Part shown: positions 25,466 to 37,083 of the stretch, piece by piece
How the letters are laid out: each line of letters starts with the position of its first letter
Numbering within the stretch: the stretch's first letter is position 1
NCBI GenBank assembly: GCA_032718475.1
Contig: JAUCBJ010004465.1
Location: 1-64,000 of the forward strand
Reading direction: 5' to 3'
From: Nemertoderma westbladi
Lineage: Eukaryota > Xenacoelomorpha > Nemertodermatida > Nemertodermatidae
DNA: 64,000 nt
The notes under the pieces: model-generated
What the model saw: only the letters and a program-made list of their open reading frames with translations
What the model was told of the DNA's origin: nothing
The model's database searches: none
Position numbers and translations under genes: made by a program

Positions 25466-27433
25466 TCACTTCTTTAATAATTCTCCCTTAAGTGGATCGT
25501 CCCATGAGTGGTTTTCAAGCCACATTTGTTGTACTAAACTCCGAGCAATCAATATAACTGGGCTAATAATTCCCAATGGATCGAAATAAGTGCTCAGGAT
25601 ACTTAAACAAATCCGTTTAGTCCGAACTGGATTATCTCGCTGTTTTAGCTGGAAAAACAGGATATCTCTCTCTGTGTCCCATTTCAAACCAAGTGTCTTG
25701 GTTTCTGGAAGATCATCTTTGATTAGGACTAGGTCTTTCGCTCCTCGATCTTCTACCGGGATCGATTCCAGAAACTCACGGGAGTTGCTGGTGAATTTAG
25801 TTAATCGAAATCCACCTCTTTTTAAGCACTCTACCGTTCCTTTGGCGACATCAATGGCTTCTTCCACAGATGGAATGGACTTTAAATTGTCGTCCATGTA
25901 TATATCCCGTTTGATGTTGTCGATCACCTCTTTTGAGAAGGCTTCCCGGTTGTCATCAGCAGTGGTGCGCACCACTGAGCAGGCGTTTGAAGGGCTTGAG
26001 ATGATCCCAAAAGCCTGGATGGTCATCCAATACTCCACCGGTTTCTGGTTGAGGTCTCCTTCAGGCCACCACAGAAATCGTAGGCTATCTCGATCCCTAT
26101 CCAGCGCCTTGACTTGTAAGAACATGCCTTCTATATCGGAGGCGAAAGCGATTGAATATTGTCGTAATCTTAAGAGTATTCCCAACAAGGATTGGAGTAA
26201 GTTGGGTCCTGGTAACAACTCGGAATTAAGGGATTGGCCCATGTAGAGGGCGGAGCCATCAAATACTACTCGTACCTCATGGGGTTTCCCGGGTTTGGGA
26301 ACGTAATGATGTGTTAAATAGTACGTTCTCTCAGTTAGGGGTTTTCCTTCCGGTACTCGCTCCGCATATCCCTTGTTAATAAATTTCTTCAACTGAGTCT
26401 GATACATTTCTTTAGCTGAAGCATTTGCCGTAAGGCGTCGATGTAGTTGAGCAATTCTTTTCTCCGCCAAGGGTCGGTTGTTTATGAATTTTGGTTCTCG
26501 CTTTCGGAATGGGAGACCGATTTCATATCTACCTTGATCTTTAAGAAAACGTGTAGTTGTCTCCTGGATCTGCTTGGCTCTTTCTTCTTCTACCGATAGG
26601 GCCTTATCGTAGGAATTGGGCTCTACAGCCTCTTGAGTAAAGAATCGTACGGCGTGTTCATCTCGAGTTTTCGCGTTATATCTCTCGATTACGTCATTCA
26701 GTTCGTCGTTATAGTCGACTTGTCCTGATGGACGAATGACTTGACATAGGTTCACTTGGTTTTGCCAAGTCTCGTTTTCCGTAAGGATATCGATGGTATT
26801 CTCCTCGTCGAAGAGCTGGTGTATATCGTCATTATCTGAGGAGTATGGTGTTCCCTCAGTTGGGTCGTCAACTTCACTGCTCTCCACTTCCCATTCACTT
26901 AATTGATATACCTGTTCTTTTGGTAATCTTTCCATGAGAGTTCTACGTGAAGGGCCAGTAAAGTACCAACCTACTCTAGTTCTTCCCGCATAGACTTGTA
27001 ATGGTTGCGGTTGAGCAGGCCGTTTCTCTAATGTCTCAAGCGCTTCATGCGCATTTTGGCCGATGAGTATTTGCACTCCGGGGTAATCTGTGTTGAATCT
27101 AGGTATATTAAGCTGCTGGGTGGAATCGTCCTCATCCCAGTTATAAGGTTCTACTTGGCTGGTAGCGAAGTTCTTTATCTCTACCATTTTTACTGACCTT
27201 ATACTATGTTCTCCTAGTTCATCCTGGGGGGTGGACAACGCACCTACATAATAATCCGCTATTACTGTAGATTTCCAAACCTGCATAATTCCTGACATGT
27301 TTAACTTAGTTCGGAACTTGGGTTGTCCAGCAAAGATGTCTTCGGCTAGTTCTTTGTCGATGGATGTTCCTGTGCTACCGGAGTCAAGGAGGGCGTTCAC
27401 TATATAACTCCTTTTAGGTCCGTGGACCCTCAA
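25466..27433 (-). pseudogene. Element 2, aspartic protease and reverse transcriptase
   Basis: A 655-residue frame whose first codon is TTG; the frame is open somewhat further upstream. ALLDSGSTGTSID (residues 15-27) is a DUF1758-type aspartic protease active site. The RT carries RVVFDGSALYMGQSLN, ASDIEGMFLQV (motif A, about residue 431), IISSPSNAC and IYMDDNLKS (YMDD, about residue 509). YFDPLGIISPV leads into the RNase H linker. It lies in the -1 frame relative to the end of gag, the usual gag-pol arrangement, but I saw no canonical slippery heptamer. It ends at a TGA in frame with the next part. Confidence 0.92.
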
Positions 27434-27507
27434 CTGTACTACGGGAAATTCTCGGATTCCTACATTGGAAGTTGGTGCTTTCCAAGATGGTTGTCGGTCA
27501 GAAGTAG

Positions 27508-28368
27508 TTAGGAGAGCTCGCTGTCTGTGTCTTTTTCATACGTAAGTGCTCGATACACTGCGGTATTTATCAGGTAACAGGATTCGTTTTCATCGGAGAA
27601 TTCGTCCGTATAGAATCCTTCCATCTCAGAACTTTGGTCTGTGTTGTTCACATCACTGAATTGGACATGTAGTTCGGAATCACTTACCTGACTCGGGCTG
27701 TTTCGTTCGAATTCAGTGTGCAACAAGAGATGATGTTTTGCGCCGCACTTCGCACACCTTGCGTCTGAGTAACAGGTTCGCCGTTGGTGTCCTTGTCTGA
27801 GGCAATTATAACACAACCGCTTATCCCACATGACTTCCCGTCTATCCTTTAATGATTTCTTTAGGAATTCATCACACACATTCAAACGGTGGGTCCCGTC
27901 ACATAGCGCACATTTCGGTTTGATATTACTTACCTTATTTTGATTAACGTTGTGCACACTCGTTCTTTCTTCGGGCTTTCTTACCTGAATTCTCTTAGGA
28001 GACGTAAGAGGAGTTTTTCTTACCTGTTCTCTCCTGTCATTGGTTCGAGACTTTAATTTACTTACGTCTTTAGGCGTTTTATTGACATAATAAGATCTTT
28101 CAGTGTCTTTCCCGCTGTCTTCTTCTTGAGAAGCCTGGCTTTCGCCGTCGTCGGTATAACACACTGGTGTTACCTTTCTCCTAGAAACGGGTTTCTCACT
28201 TACCTTGTTTTCCGGTGTCTTCTCTCTGGACTGCTTTAGGAGCTGTAATTTCACTTCTCCATCTAAGAATGACATGAGATCAGCCATGGTAGGGTCTCGT
28301 CGTTGTTGTTCCATCATATATAACACTTTCTTATACAGCTCCAATAACCATAGAACTCTGATATTCAT
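27508..28368 (-). pseudogene. Element 2, gag C-terminal part with three zinc knuckles
   Basis: 286 residues. Three Cys/His clusters are seen: CALCDGTHRLNVC (residues 153-165), the classical CYNCLRQGHQRRTC (186-199) and CAKCGAKHHLLLH (205-217). This triple arrangement is the normal nucleocapsid end of BEL/Pao gag and would bind the element RNA. The first 20 or so residues are in a frame that overlaps the end of the upstream gag ORF (28331-28368). A +1/-1 shift there, by mutation or programmed, is needed to join the two. The middle is basic and low in complexity. Confidence 0.88.
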
Positions 28369-31024
28369 GAGACTTACCTAGCCAATCTAATTGTCTACAG
28401 ATCTCTTGAATCTCATCGGAAAACTCTATAATCCCGCTGCTAATGAACTTTCTGGGGGCTACCAATTTTGCATACAAATACCTAGCTATGTTATTCCTAT
28501 TACCATACCTGATGTTTAGTGTATCCCAAACTTGTCTTAATCCATCTGGATGTCCAATAAACTTTAACGCCATTAACTTGGGAGATCCTTCCAAGCACTC
28601 AATGAGGAATCTAAGTTTCTCTCCGTTAGATAGCACAGAGTTCTGTATGTTATCTTTGTAATATTCATTAAAAGGTAACCATTTCATCTCATCTCCATTG
28701 AACTTGACGATCTCTCCCACCTTTACCGCTTGACGGGCTTCGGTTCTAGCCATTTGACGCGTAAAACTTTCTTGGGCCATCGTGTTATTTAATATCGAGT
28801 TATCGGTATATAAATTTCTTGGATTATTATCAAGTCTATATGGAATATCATTGTCAACAGGTTTATAATTACCCTTAATAGGGTTTACTATAGGAGTTTC
28901 CACTTCACTAGCAGTATAGATGCATGTAGGCTCCACACCTTGCGCATGAAATACTTCAGACCTAACAGGTTGACACATTGTTACAGGGGGTGGAGGTATA
29001 CCCTTTTGTGTATTTACTAATTTATCGCGTTCTAATGCGATACTCTGCTGCACTTCTTGCAACTCTAACCTACTTTCCCTTACTGTTCCTTTAAACTGAT
29101 GAACAGTCTCCTGCATCTGCCCGAGCAGGAGATTCATCCCCCGCCGCCCCTCATCCACCCACTCGACCGCCGAAGCGGGAGCCACCAACGTAGTAGCGGG
29201 TAGACGAGGGACAACGGGCGACAAATCATTGATCTTTTGCTCGGAGTCCAGGACAGGAACTGTCTCAGGGGTTGTTTTGTGGGGCACAGGTAGTTTAGTG
29301 CTGTGTAAAGGGAATTTAGAGGTAGGTTCTGGGAGTACAGGTGTCTCTATCACCGAAAGGGTGGCTTCGAGAACAGGCCTAATTATTTCAGGCTCATCTA
29401 CTATAGTAGGGAGTCTTTCTATTTTAATTATTTGGTCTGTGGGTTCTATACTACCTAAGTCTGTGTTAGTTAGTTGCCTTCTAACAGCTGGGGGCAAATC
29501 AGGCAATTTCTGACGGTGGGACATTCTTCTACGCCTACTTAGACGAGATCTATTTCCTCCGCCTTCAGGATCGGTGGTATCGCCTTCATCAGATGATGTA
29601 AATCCCTGCCTTTTGGGAGTAGATCGACTCATCATCTGCATTTGACTAGCTGTTAACTGTTTATTTATGCAGTCTTGATTCTCTTGAATATTTTCCAACT
29701 CTAGTTGGGTGGTCTCTTCAGATGCTCTTCGTTCTGCTTCTGCCACTGCTATCTTTCTTTCCGCTTCTGCCGCTGCTGCTTTTGCCTCTGCCGCTGCCTC
29801 TGCCGCCTTTCTTTCCGCTTCTGCCACTGCCATTGCCGCTGCTGCTGTCTTTCTGTCTTCTATACGTTTTTTCTTGACTTGTTCTTCTTGGACCCTAGCG
29901 ATGCGGAGCCTTTCATCAAATTTAGCTTGGTTCGCAGCTATCATATCCGCATTGATTGCATCTAACACAAGCTTGGCTCCTTCACTATTAGGGCTAAGTC
30001 CAGACAGCCGTCTCCTCAACTCTTCGTCACCTACAAATCGTTGATAGTCTGACAGATAGATGTCAATAGCATCCCTCTTATGCGGTTTCTCAGCTGTCGC
30101 CTCACTTTCCACTTGGGAAAAGGTAGCGTCTGTTGATTCTCCATGGGTTGAGCGCTCAGCCAGCCGAACTTTCCACTGGGCCGTTCCTTGAACCTGGAGA
30201 CTCACCCGCTGGAACCAAGTCTTTACAGCAACTTGCAACGACGTGTCTTGTCTTCTTTTCGAAGCTTCCTCAAAGGCCGATAGGATTAGTCTGATTCTTA
30301 GAATTCTTTCTCGAACTTGATAAAGCAGCTCTCCCTGCTCTTGGGGTCCTTGGGGTTGTCGAAACAGTTGTTCTTCTAATCGCTCCAAAGAGCTAAAGAA
30401 TCCCTGTACGTATCCTGCTGCTGACCTCTTCCATACAGCTGGATCACTGGTGTCTTTTGTTACTCCCATCCTGTGTATGTCTTCCCAGGCAGCTTCCGAT
30501 AAGTCAAACGGGAGTCCGGGTCTGGCGAAGTTCCATTGCGACTCGACAATAGACTTCAGTTCTTCCCTTGTATATCCCGCATAACTATCCTTGGTCGATC
30601 GCTTACTTCTCGCCCAATCAATCTGGTGTTCCTCCACCGCAATCAATACCCTAGTGAGTACGGCTGCAGGAAGGATGAGAAGGGGATCCGAATAAACCGC
30701 ATCTGCCATCTTTGCTCCGCGCTCGGGTGTCAGCTCTACAGTATCCGCACTACTGGAGCTGTCGGGCCGCTGAGAAATAAGTTCTCGGCTCGAGTGTTGC
30801 TGCTGTTCTGCTGCTTCTTGGTCCCGCTTGACCTGAGCTCGAGTGCCTATGATAGACCTATGGTGTTGGACCAGCCTAGGGTCTGATACTACTACTGGAG
30901 GGATGATTTTTCTTACAGTAGGAGGTGAATTGAACTTCGGTCTCACACGTTCCACACTCCTGTCTGGGTCACAGATGGTTGTATCTAGGAGACTGTCTGA
31001 CAGGTTTTGCTTTGTGTCAGACAT
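28331..31024 (-). CDS. Element 2, gag N-terminal and DUF1759-like region
   Basis: An 897-residue ORF with a true ATG at 31024. The first 380 residues are not recognised. Residues about 380-440 are an Ala/Glu/Lys-rich helix (AEAERKAAEAAAEAKAAAAE), probably coiled coil. A Ser/Pro-rich stretch follows. From about residue 768 the sequence matches the DUF1759 gag domain of BEL/Pao elements (VKFNGDEMKWLPFNEYYKD, LIECLEGSPKLMALKF). It stops at 28331, inside the domain, where the frame shifts into the zinc-knuckle ORF. It is unusually long ahead of DUF1759. Probable structural protein of the particle. Confidence 0.85.
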   Translation of the reverse strand: MSDTKQNLSDSLLDTTICDPDRSVERVRPKFNSPPTVRKIIPPVVVSDPRLVQHHRSIIGTRAQVKRDQEAAEQQQHSSRELISQRPDSSSSADTVELTPERGAKMADAVYSDPLLILPAAVLTRVLIAVEEHQIDWARSKRSTKDSYAGYTREELKSIVESQWNFARPGLPFDLSEAAWEDIHRMGVTKDTSDPAVWKRSAAGYVQGFFSSLERLEEQLFRQPQGPQEQGELLYQVRERILRIRLILSAFEEASKRRQDTSLQVAVKTWFQRVSLQVQGTAQWKVRLAERSTHGESTDATFSQVESEATAEKPHKRDAIDIYLSDYQRFVGDEELRRRLSGLSPNSEGAKLVLDAINADMIAANQAKFDERLRIARVQEEQVKKKRIEDRKTAAAAMAVAEAERKAAEAAAEAKAAAAEAERKIAVAEAERRASEETTQLELENIQENQDCINKQLTASQMQMMSRSTPKRQGFTSSDEGDTTDPEGGGNRSRLSRRRRMSHRQKLPDLPPAVRRQLTNTDLGSIEPTDQIIKIERLPTIVDEPEIIRPVLEATLSVIETPVLPEPTSKFPLHSTKLPVPHKTTPETVPVLDSEQKINDLSPVVPRLPATTLVAPASAVEWVDEGRRGMNLLLGQMQETVHQFKGTVRESRLELQEVQQSIALERDKLVNTQKGIPPPPVTMCQPVRSEVFHAQGVEPTCIYTASEVETPIVNPIKGNYKPVDNDIPYRLDNNPRNLYTDNSILNNTMAQESFTRQMARTEARQAVKVGEIVKFNGDEMKWLPFNEYYKDNIQNSVLSNGEKLRFLIECLEGSPKLMALKFIGHPDGLRQVWDTLNIRYGNRNNIARYLYAKLVAPRKFISSGIIEFSDEIQEICRQLDWLGKSHEYQSSMVIGAV

Positions 31025-31154
31025 GTTTGTTTGTACAGTTGAATGCCTACTGCTATATTACAGTTAAAGCAAGTCTAGTAATTCAGTATCAACTGTTAGC
31101 CTAGTAATTAATTACCGATACTGTTACTCAGTGTAACGTGATATATATATATAA

Positions 31155-31540
31155 TATATTAGAATACCGGTATACACTTATAGTATATATATAAGTATTA
31201 TTACAGACTAGGTTTGTCACAGAATACCGGTATGTAATTTCAGCGCAAATATATAGCAATATATAATAAGCCTATCGTGAATACCAGTATACAGCTTACA
31301 CTTATATTATATATAAGTATAATTATTACAGACTAGGTTTGTCACAGAATACTGGTATATAATTTCAGCACAAATATATAAATATAGAATAGGCCTATCG
31401 TGAATACCGGTATACAGCTTACACTTATAGTATATATTAGTATAATTATGGACTAGAATTAATTACAGAATACCGGTATAATTTCAGCCTAAATTTGTAG
31501 AAATAAATATAATAAGCCTATTGTAAATACCGGTATGTCA
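31155..31540. repeat. Tandem repeat with ATACCGGTAT palindromes
   Basis: About 3.5 copies of a unit of roughly 120 bp. Palindromic (A)ATACCGGTAT or close variants recur at about 31162, 31222, 31280, 31347, 31403, 31465 and 31527, with TTACACTTATA and AATTTCAGC between them. Confidence 0.8.
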
Positions 31541-32479
31541 ATTATTTTAGAATAATTGAATTTCTGACTTTTAGGGGTTACTTGGTTACTTTACTTTACT
31601 TGATTACCGTTATTTAAGCAGTAGTCCAACTGATATTTAGACCTAATTGATGTATGACAGGCCTACTATTTTATAAATCGGTTTGAGTTGATTTATAATA
31701 TATATATACCCGTATAATGGGTTTTGTCAATATTTGAAATAAATGTTATTATTTCTGGGAAGGAGTCACTGCACAGAAGCTGTACGCTCTCAGTGAAGTG
31801 CTACTTGTTGGACACTAAAACAAATAATTCTAATTTACCTAAGTTACTTAATACTACAAATTACGTACAATTCGGGATGAGATTACAATCTCTAAATAAA
31901 CACAAAAATTACACGTACGAATTTTTAGGGTAATTTTACAAGAATTCTACAAACCAGCCTAACAAAGGGTTAGAATATCTGGTTATTACAAACAGACAGG
32001 ATACTACGGTATTTGAAAATAACAAAGCAGTAGTAAATATACTGCGTTGTCCAGATAGGAAAAATACCACCGTCTGACGACTTATAGCCGTAACGCTATA
32101 AGTACTACGTTATGTATCACGGAGTGTTCCTACCTAGAAGTTAATTACCGCGGTCTACCAGAACCAATGTGCCTATTAACCACTTTACAACACAAATATA
32201 CTGCCTACACGCTAATTACCTTCGGAAAGCACTGTACACTAAACCCTAAATTAGGTACAAGTACTTATACAATAAATAATCAGCAGTTAGAAATACTTGT
32301 ACAGCTAAAAGAACCACAGTATCTGCTGGAGTGACTGGGGCACAAAATCACCAGTCTTTACCTACACCAAGCAGCCCTGATGTAGTAGCGGGGTTAATTT
32401 AACTATAACGGTATGTACAACAAGCACAATTACTGTAGGAATAAACTTGGGGATATGAATGTTGCGAATAATCGCATAA

Positions 32480-33064
32480 ACTCTGAATAATAAATATTAC
32501 GCTACGCGTACAGACTACTCAAACAAAATACAGACCAAACACTGGCAGACTACTATCAAGCCTAAACAAACTACAGTATATGCAGACTCCGAAATGGTTA
32601 GTTAGTATGCGTTCTAACCGAGTAGTACGACTTATTCTTTCAGGGGGATTTACCTCACAGCACTGGAAGCCCCTACGTTCCTAACTAGTACTTTATTGGA
32701 CATACACTCTACACACACCGCACTCTCTTCAGACCTAACAACAGCCAGACAACAATCCAGCCTACAAATTATCTAAATAAGAAATATTACGCTACCCGTA
32801 CAGACTACACAAACAAAAATACAGACCAAACACTGGCAGACTACTATCAAGCCTAAACAAACTACAGTATATGCAGACTCCGAAATGGTTAGTTAGTATG
32901 CATTCTAACCGAGTAGTACGACTTATTCTTTCGAGGGGATTTACCTCACAGCACTGGAAGCCCCTACGTTCCTAACTAGTACTTTATCGGACATACACTC
33001 TACACACACCGCAATCTCTTCAGACTTAACAACAGTCAGACAACAGTCCAGCCTACAAATTATC
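32480..33064. repeat. Tandem duplication of about 295 bp in the leader
   Basis: Two nearly identical direct copies, about 32485-32775 and 32780-33064. Both contain AATATTACGCTAC, GCAGACTCCGAAATGG, GAGTAGTACGACTTATTC and TCCAGCCTACAAATTATCT, with a handful of substitutions. Confidence 0.9.
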
Positions 33065-33415
33065 TGTACAATCTGAGCAGGCTTACACGCCTTCTGCTCA
33101 ATATTGGCCTACAAATAAATAAAACTGACAGAAATAAGTAAAATCCCAATAAAAAACCAGGGCGGGCCCACCCTGATTAAATATTAAGGCCTACCGGTAT
33201 ATAATTATCAAATCGAATAATACTACTGTACCTGTACTGCTGTAAGTACCGGTCCGGGTGGTTAGGAAGTCAGGCCTACTAGGTACCGGTTGACCGGTAC
33301 TTCAGCTTTATTGCCTACGTTGCAATACAGAAGCAATAACTGTTATTGTTCTTACCAGAACAATATTAAACTGTATTTATTGCCTACACTGCAATCAGAA
33401 GATTATAACTGTTAT

Positions 33416-33638
33416 TGTTCGCGCTTTCAGACCTTTAGCAGTTTAACCTGCCAAATTTGGATGTCTTCTAGATTATAAATCGACTTTAGCCTATGACGAG
33501 TATTTGATACACTACATTAGCCGAAGCCAGTCTATGCGCGACCATTCACCCACTGGATATACCCGGGAGACTGGATTCGGAAGCTTTGACCTTATTGCGG
33601 TGTAGGCCTACTGTATTATTCGACTGATTGTTAATATC
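33416..33638 (-). repeat. Internal LTR fragment in element 2
   Basis: 223 bp beginning TGTTCGCGCTTTCAGACC, almost identical to the terminal 223 bp of the 3' LTR (18576-18798). It is clearly closer to that copy than to the corresponding end of the 5' LTR (34289 onward). Homology stops abruptly at TTAATATC. Confidence 0.9.
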
Positions 33639-33795
33639 AACAACATCCGACAACGACGGCGGCCTATGAGCTAAGTAGCAAAGGTGAACGGACACTAACA
33701 CTACTACAGTAGGCCTGCTACACTCTACTGTTGTACTGATACTAGCTAATAAATGGGTTGCTAAGCAACCTTGAAGATGGTTGCTAAGCAATCGA

Positions 33796-34226
33796 ATCTC
33801 ATGCCAACTACACACACATGCCAAATACACATATGCCAACTACACACACATGCCAACTACACACACATGCCAACTACACACACGTGCCAACTACACACAT
33901 ATGCCAACTACACATGCCAACTACACACACATGCCAACTACACACACATGCCAACTACACACACGTGCCAACTACACACATATGCCAACTACACATGCCA
34001 ACTACACACACATGCCAACTACACACATGCCAACAACACACGTGCCAACTACACACACATGCCAACTACACACACATGCCAACTACACACACATGCCAAC
34101 TACACACACGTGCCAACTACACACACATGCCAACTACACATGCCAACTACACACACATGCCAACTACACACATATGCCAACTACACACACGTGCCAACTA
34201 CACACATGTGCCAACTACACACACAT
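33796..34226. repeat. Minisatellite of CATGCCAACTACACAC units
   Basis: About 25-30 short units, 17-18 bp when complete (ACATGCCAACTACACACAC), with ATGCC/GTGCC and CACAT/CACG variants and shortened units. All three + strand frames stay open (His/Thr/Cys/Pro repeats) simply because the unit has no stop; there is no sign of a gene. Confidence 0.95.
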
Positions 34227-34288
34227 AAAAAATCAGATTTTATGTGTAAAGTTGACTGGCACTTGTGGGCTTCCGTAAGTATCTGAGG

Positions 34289-35461
34289 TGTTTGCGCTTT
34301 TAAGACCTTTGACAGTTTAACCTGCCAAATTAGGATGTCTTTTAGATGATAGATAGTCTTTAGCCTATGACGAGTATTTGATACACTACATTAGCCGAAG
34401 CCAGTCTATGCGCAATCATTCACCCGCTGGATATACCCGGGAGACTGAATTCGGAAGCTTAATGATTGATGGTGTAAGCCTACTGTATTATTCGACTGAT
34501 CGCAATATATAATCTCTGACAAATATTATTCACTTTCGGGAAATATTAACAGTTCCTTTAGGATGTGGCGCTCTAAATATGTAAACAGAGTTATGACTTA
34601 CACTAGACACAATGGGATGGCTATTGGTTCACGTATAAAGCGCATTCTTTAGGAGATGCTTTGTTATCAGTCACAATCATGCACACTACCGCACAATGCT
34701 GCACACCGATCTGCCGACCTTCACTAATTTTAGTCACATATAAAGAGAACAGCAATCGACTCATGTAGTGCCTATGAAATAGCATTAGATTCACTCCAAA
34801 ACCACTTTAATGTAAGTCGCAATTGTTATATGTAACCGGTCTCTTACCTTCAGTATATCAAGAAGATTGGGGGTTTTATAATTATTTATCGGTATTATCC
34901 AAATATAATAATATTCCATCAACTGATATAATTAATAACCGATAGTAAATAGCAGTAAAAATGCAGTGTTTGTAGTTGACAATATGATTTGACACACTGA
35001 CTTGTGATTAGATAACAGTTATACGTTTCTATGACCAAAGCCTACTAATGTTTGGCTAAAGCCTGAAACACAGAAACTCCAAAGCCGGTCTTCTGGCTGT
35101 GGACAAAATACACATACTGACTGCATTGCATGAGTTTCTGTATACAATCTCCAACACAGAGTCAAAAAACGCTCTGATTTGTCGACCGAACAAAGAACGA
35201 ACAAAGAACAAAGAAAAAGTTACACGTGTACATATCAGCTGTTAGATGTCGTCATGGTAACTACACTGTATCAAGAGGATTTTGGCTTATTGCGACATAA
35301 GATCGCTAGTTATGTCCGCTAAAGTACACATACAGAAGAAATGGCTTTTTATGTCCACTAAAACACCGGTACAGTAAGGAAACGGCTTTTTATGTCCGTT
35401 AAAACACCTACAGAGTACTTTGCGGGGAAAATAACTAGCTAGATCCGCAAAAGCCTTTACA
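34289..35461 (-). repeat. Element 2, 5' LTR
   Basis: Starts TGTTTGCGC and ends CCTTTACA on the + strand, followed by the CAAAC duplication at 35462-35466. Near-identical to the 3' LTR from about 34527 to the end, but its first 220 or so bases carry many differences from the 3' LTR. Confidence 0.93.
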
Positions 35462-35466
35462 CAAAC

Positions 35467-37083
35467 TTTCATTCCAGGAAATAATATTTTGTCCGATAAT
35501 AGTAATTTAAATCCGAGTATCCCTAATTTAAACGCACATAATAATCCAAATAATTCAAATAATAACCTAAACCCAAATATAGAAAATATTTAAAATATGC
35601 AAAGTAATTCGAATAATTTAAATTTAAATACGCAAAATAATTAAAATAATAATTTTAATTCAAACGAGCAAAATATTCCCGATTCCAATCAAAATATACA
35701 AAATAATTTAAATAACAATCCGAATTCAGAACATAATTCAAATAAATTAAATAATTTAGAAAACAATCTTGATAATGGTGCTATTAATATAAACGCGGCA
35801 GATATAGGTGGTCCGGCCAGCGAGAGCCTGCAAGGCCACATAATTAGTACGCAGGGGGTAGCGGGGGTAAGAGACCCCGACGGGAACCTGGAAGGCCACG
35901 TAGTTAATACGCAGGGAGTAGCGGGGGTGAGTCAACCCGACGGGAGCCTGCCAGGCCACGCAGTGATAGAGGGAGAGGCGGAGGTGAATAGACCCAGCCG
36001 CAGTAGAGATAGTGCGTCGACCAGAGAGGGGCGTAGAGGCGAAGCGAGAAATAGTGAAGTGATAGGTGGCGAGTGGGGGGGGGGGGCTACAGGAGCCCCA
36101 CAACGAGAGATTAGCGGCGAGAGGGGGGGGGGGGGGGGGGGGCAGAGAGTGTCCCACAGGCATCGGCGGATAATCCCTTGGCGAATTAGGTGGACTGCAG
36201 CACCCGGCGACGGAGAATAGTAGGGGGATTACGAATATCCCCAGCGGCGTGCAACCGGGTAGAGAGAGGGGGGTTGGCTTCGCGAGCGGGCGAGCGACGA
36301 GACGTCGAGCCCAGTCAGAAGAGGGAAGAAGAACAGTGGAGTTTAACCGGGAGGTCGAACGAGAGATCTCATGAGCGGGGATGCTACACTGAAGAGAGAA
36401 GAAGAGAAGAGAAAAGAAGAAGCGTCGCTACGAGCGACCGGAGAGCGAGGACAGATAGCGAGCCGTCGGTAGTAGAGATGGAGTTGGAGAGTCAGTGGGC
36501 TCGAACTACGGGAGATTGCCATCGCCCCGGAGAGATGCAGCCTGGCGAGGCATATTATACACCGAGAGAGGGGTACAGGACGTACCGGCACGAGGACAAG
36601 AACAGGAGAGGGGATCGAAGAGAAACTTCCCGATGGGATATAGCTGCCGATCGAGGGTACGGCAGTCGCGGGGAGGACTTCTTGGATTATTCAAGAAGAT
36701 TAAACTTCGGACCGGAGGGACACATACAGACTGCAGGACATACTGTAGGCCTTACTGCACATACTATAGGCCATGTTGGGAGAGATAGTGTAGGCGATAG
36801 GGTAGCGCGGACAACGGGATTAAACCCGGAAGTCGCGGAGTATATACCGGTAGGTAGGCCAGAAGTGGATAGGCCTATACCGGTACCAGCACAGCAGTAT
36901 GACTATAACATGCAGGGACATAACATATATCCAGGGGAAGGGAGAGTTATTGCGGATAGGTGTATGGGCCCCAATATATTAATATCAACCCCAGTACCAA
37001 ACATACCACCGGTGGGGGGGGGGGGGGGAGACAGGGTGACATTCCCCCATTACAATATCAACAATACACTCAAACAGAAATAA
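35467..37083 (+). pseudogene. Element 1, gag middle region (Asn-rich, then charged)
   Basis: Continuation of the element 1 gag region after the nested insertion. It opens with an Asn-rich low-complexity stretch (about 35480-35790) with stop codons. A Gly/Arg/Glu-rich part follows, carrying three imperfect repeats of a motif like GVAGV(S/R)xPDGxL at about 35850-35960. A charged open stretch runs 36190-37083 (its first codon is GTG, not a start). G runs at 36075-36086, 36123-36142 and 37014-37028 coincide with frame changes. No family recognised for this part. Confidence 0.55.

Larger units (their letters stand above)
31025..34288 (-). other. Element 2, long 5' leader full of repeats
   Basis: 3.26 kb between gag and the 5' LTR without a credible ORF. 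It contains a tandem of about 120 bp with ATACCGGTAT palindromes (31155-31540), a tandem duplication of about 295 bp (32480-33064), an LTR fragment (33416-33638) and a short-period minisatellite (33796-34226), each listed separately. No tRNA-complementary primer site was recognised next to 34289. Confidence 0.75.
18576..35461 (-). mobile_element. BEL/Pao LTR retrotransposon (element 2), nested in element 1
   Basis: Two LTRs of about 1.17 kb (18576-19750 and 34289-35461) flank the element, with a 5-bp target duplication CAAAC at 18571-18575 and 35462-35466. On the minus strand the order is 5' LTR (right), a long leader, gag, protease, RT, RNase H, integrase, an extra coding region and the 3' LTR (left). 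A purine-rich GGGAGCGG lies just before the 3' LTR on the minus strand (19751-19758). Damage is light: one gag frameshift and two in-frame TGA codons in pol, plus a more decayed extra gene. Confidence 0.93.

Noticed and set aside
33771-34286. His/Thr/Cys-rich ORFs in all three + frames
   Set aside because: Translation of the CATGCCAACTACACAC minisatellite; equal openness in three frames shows it is not coding.
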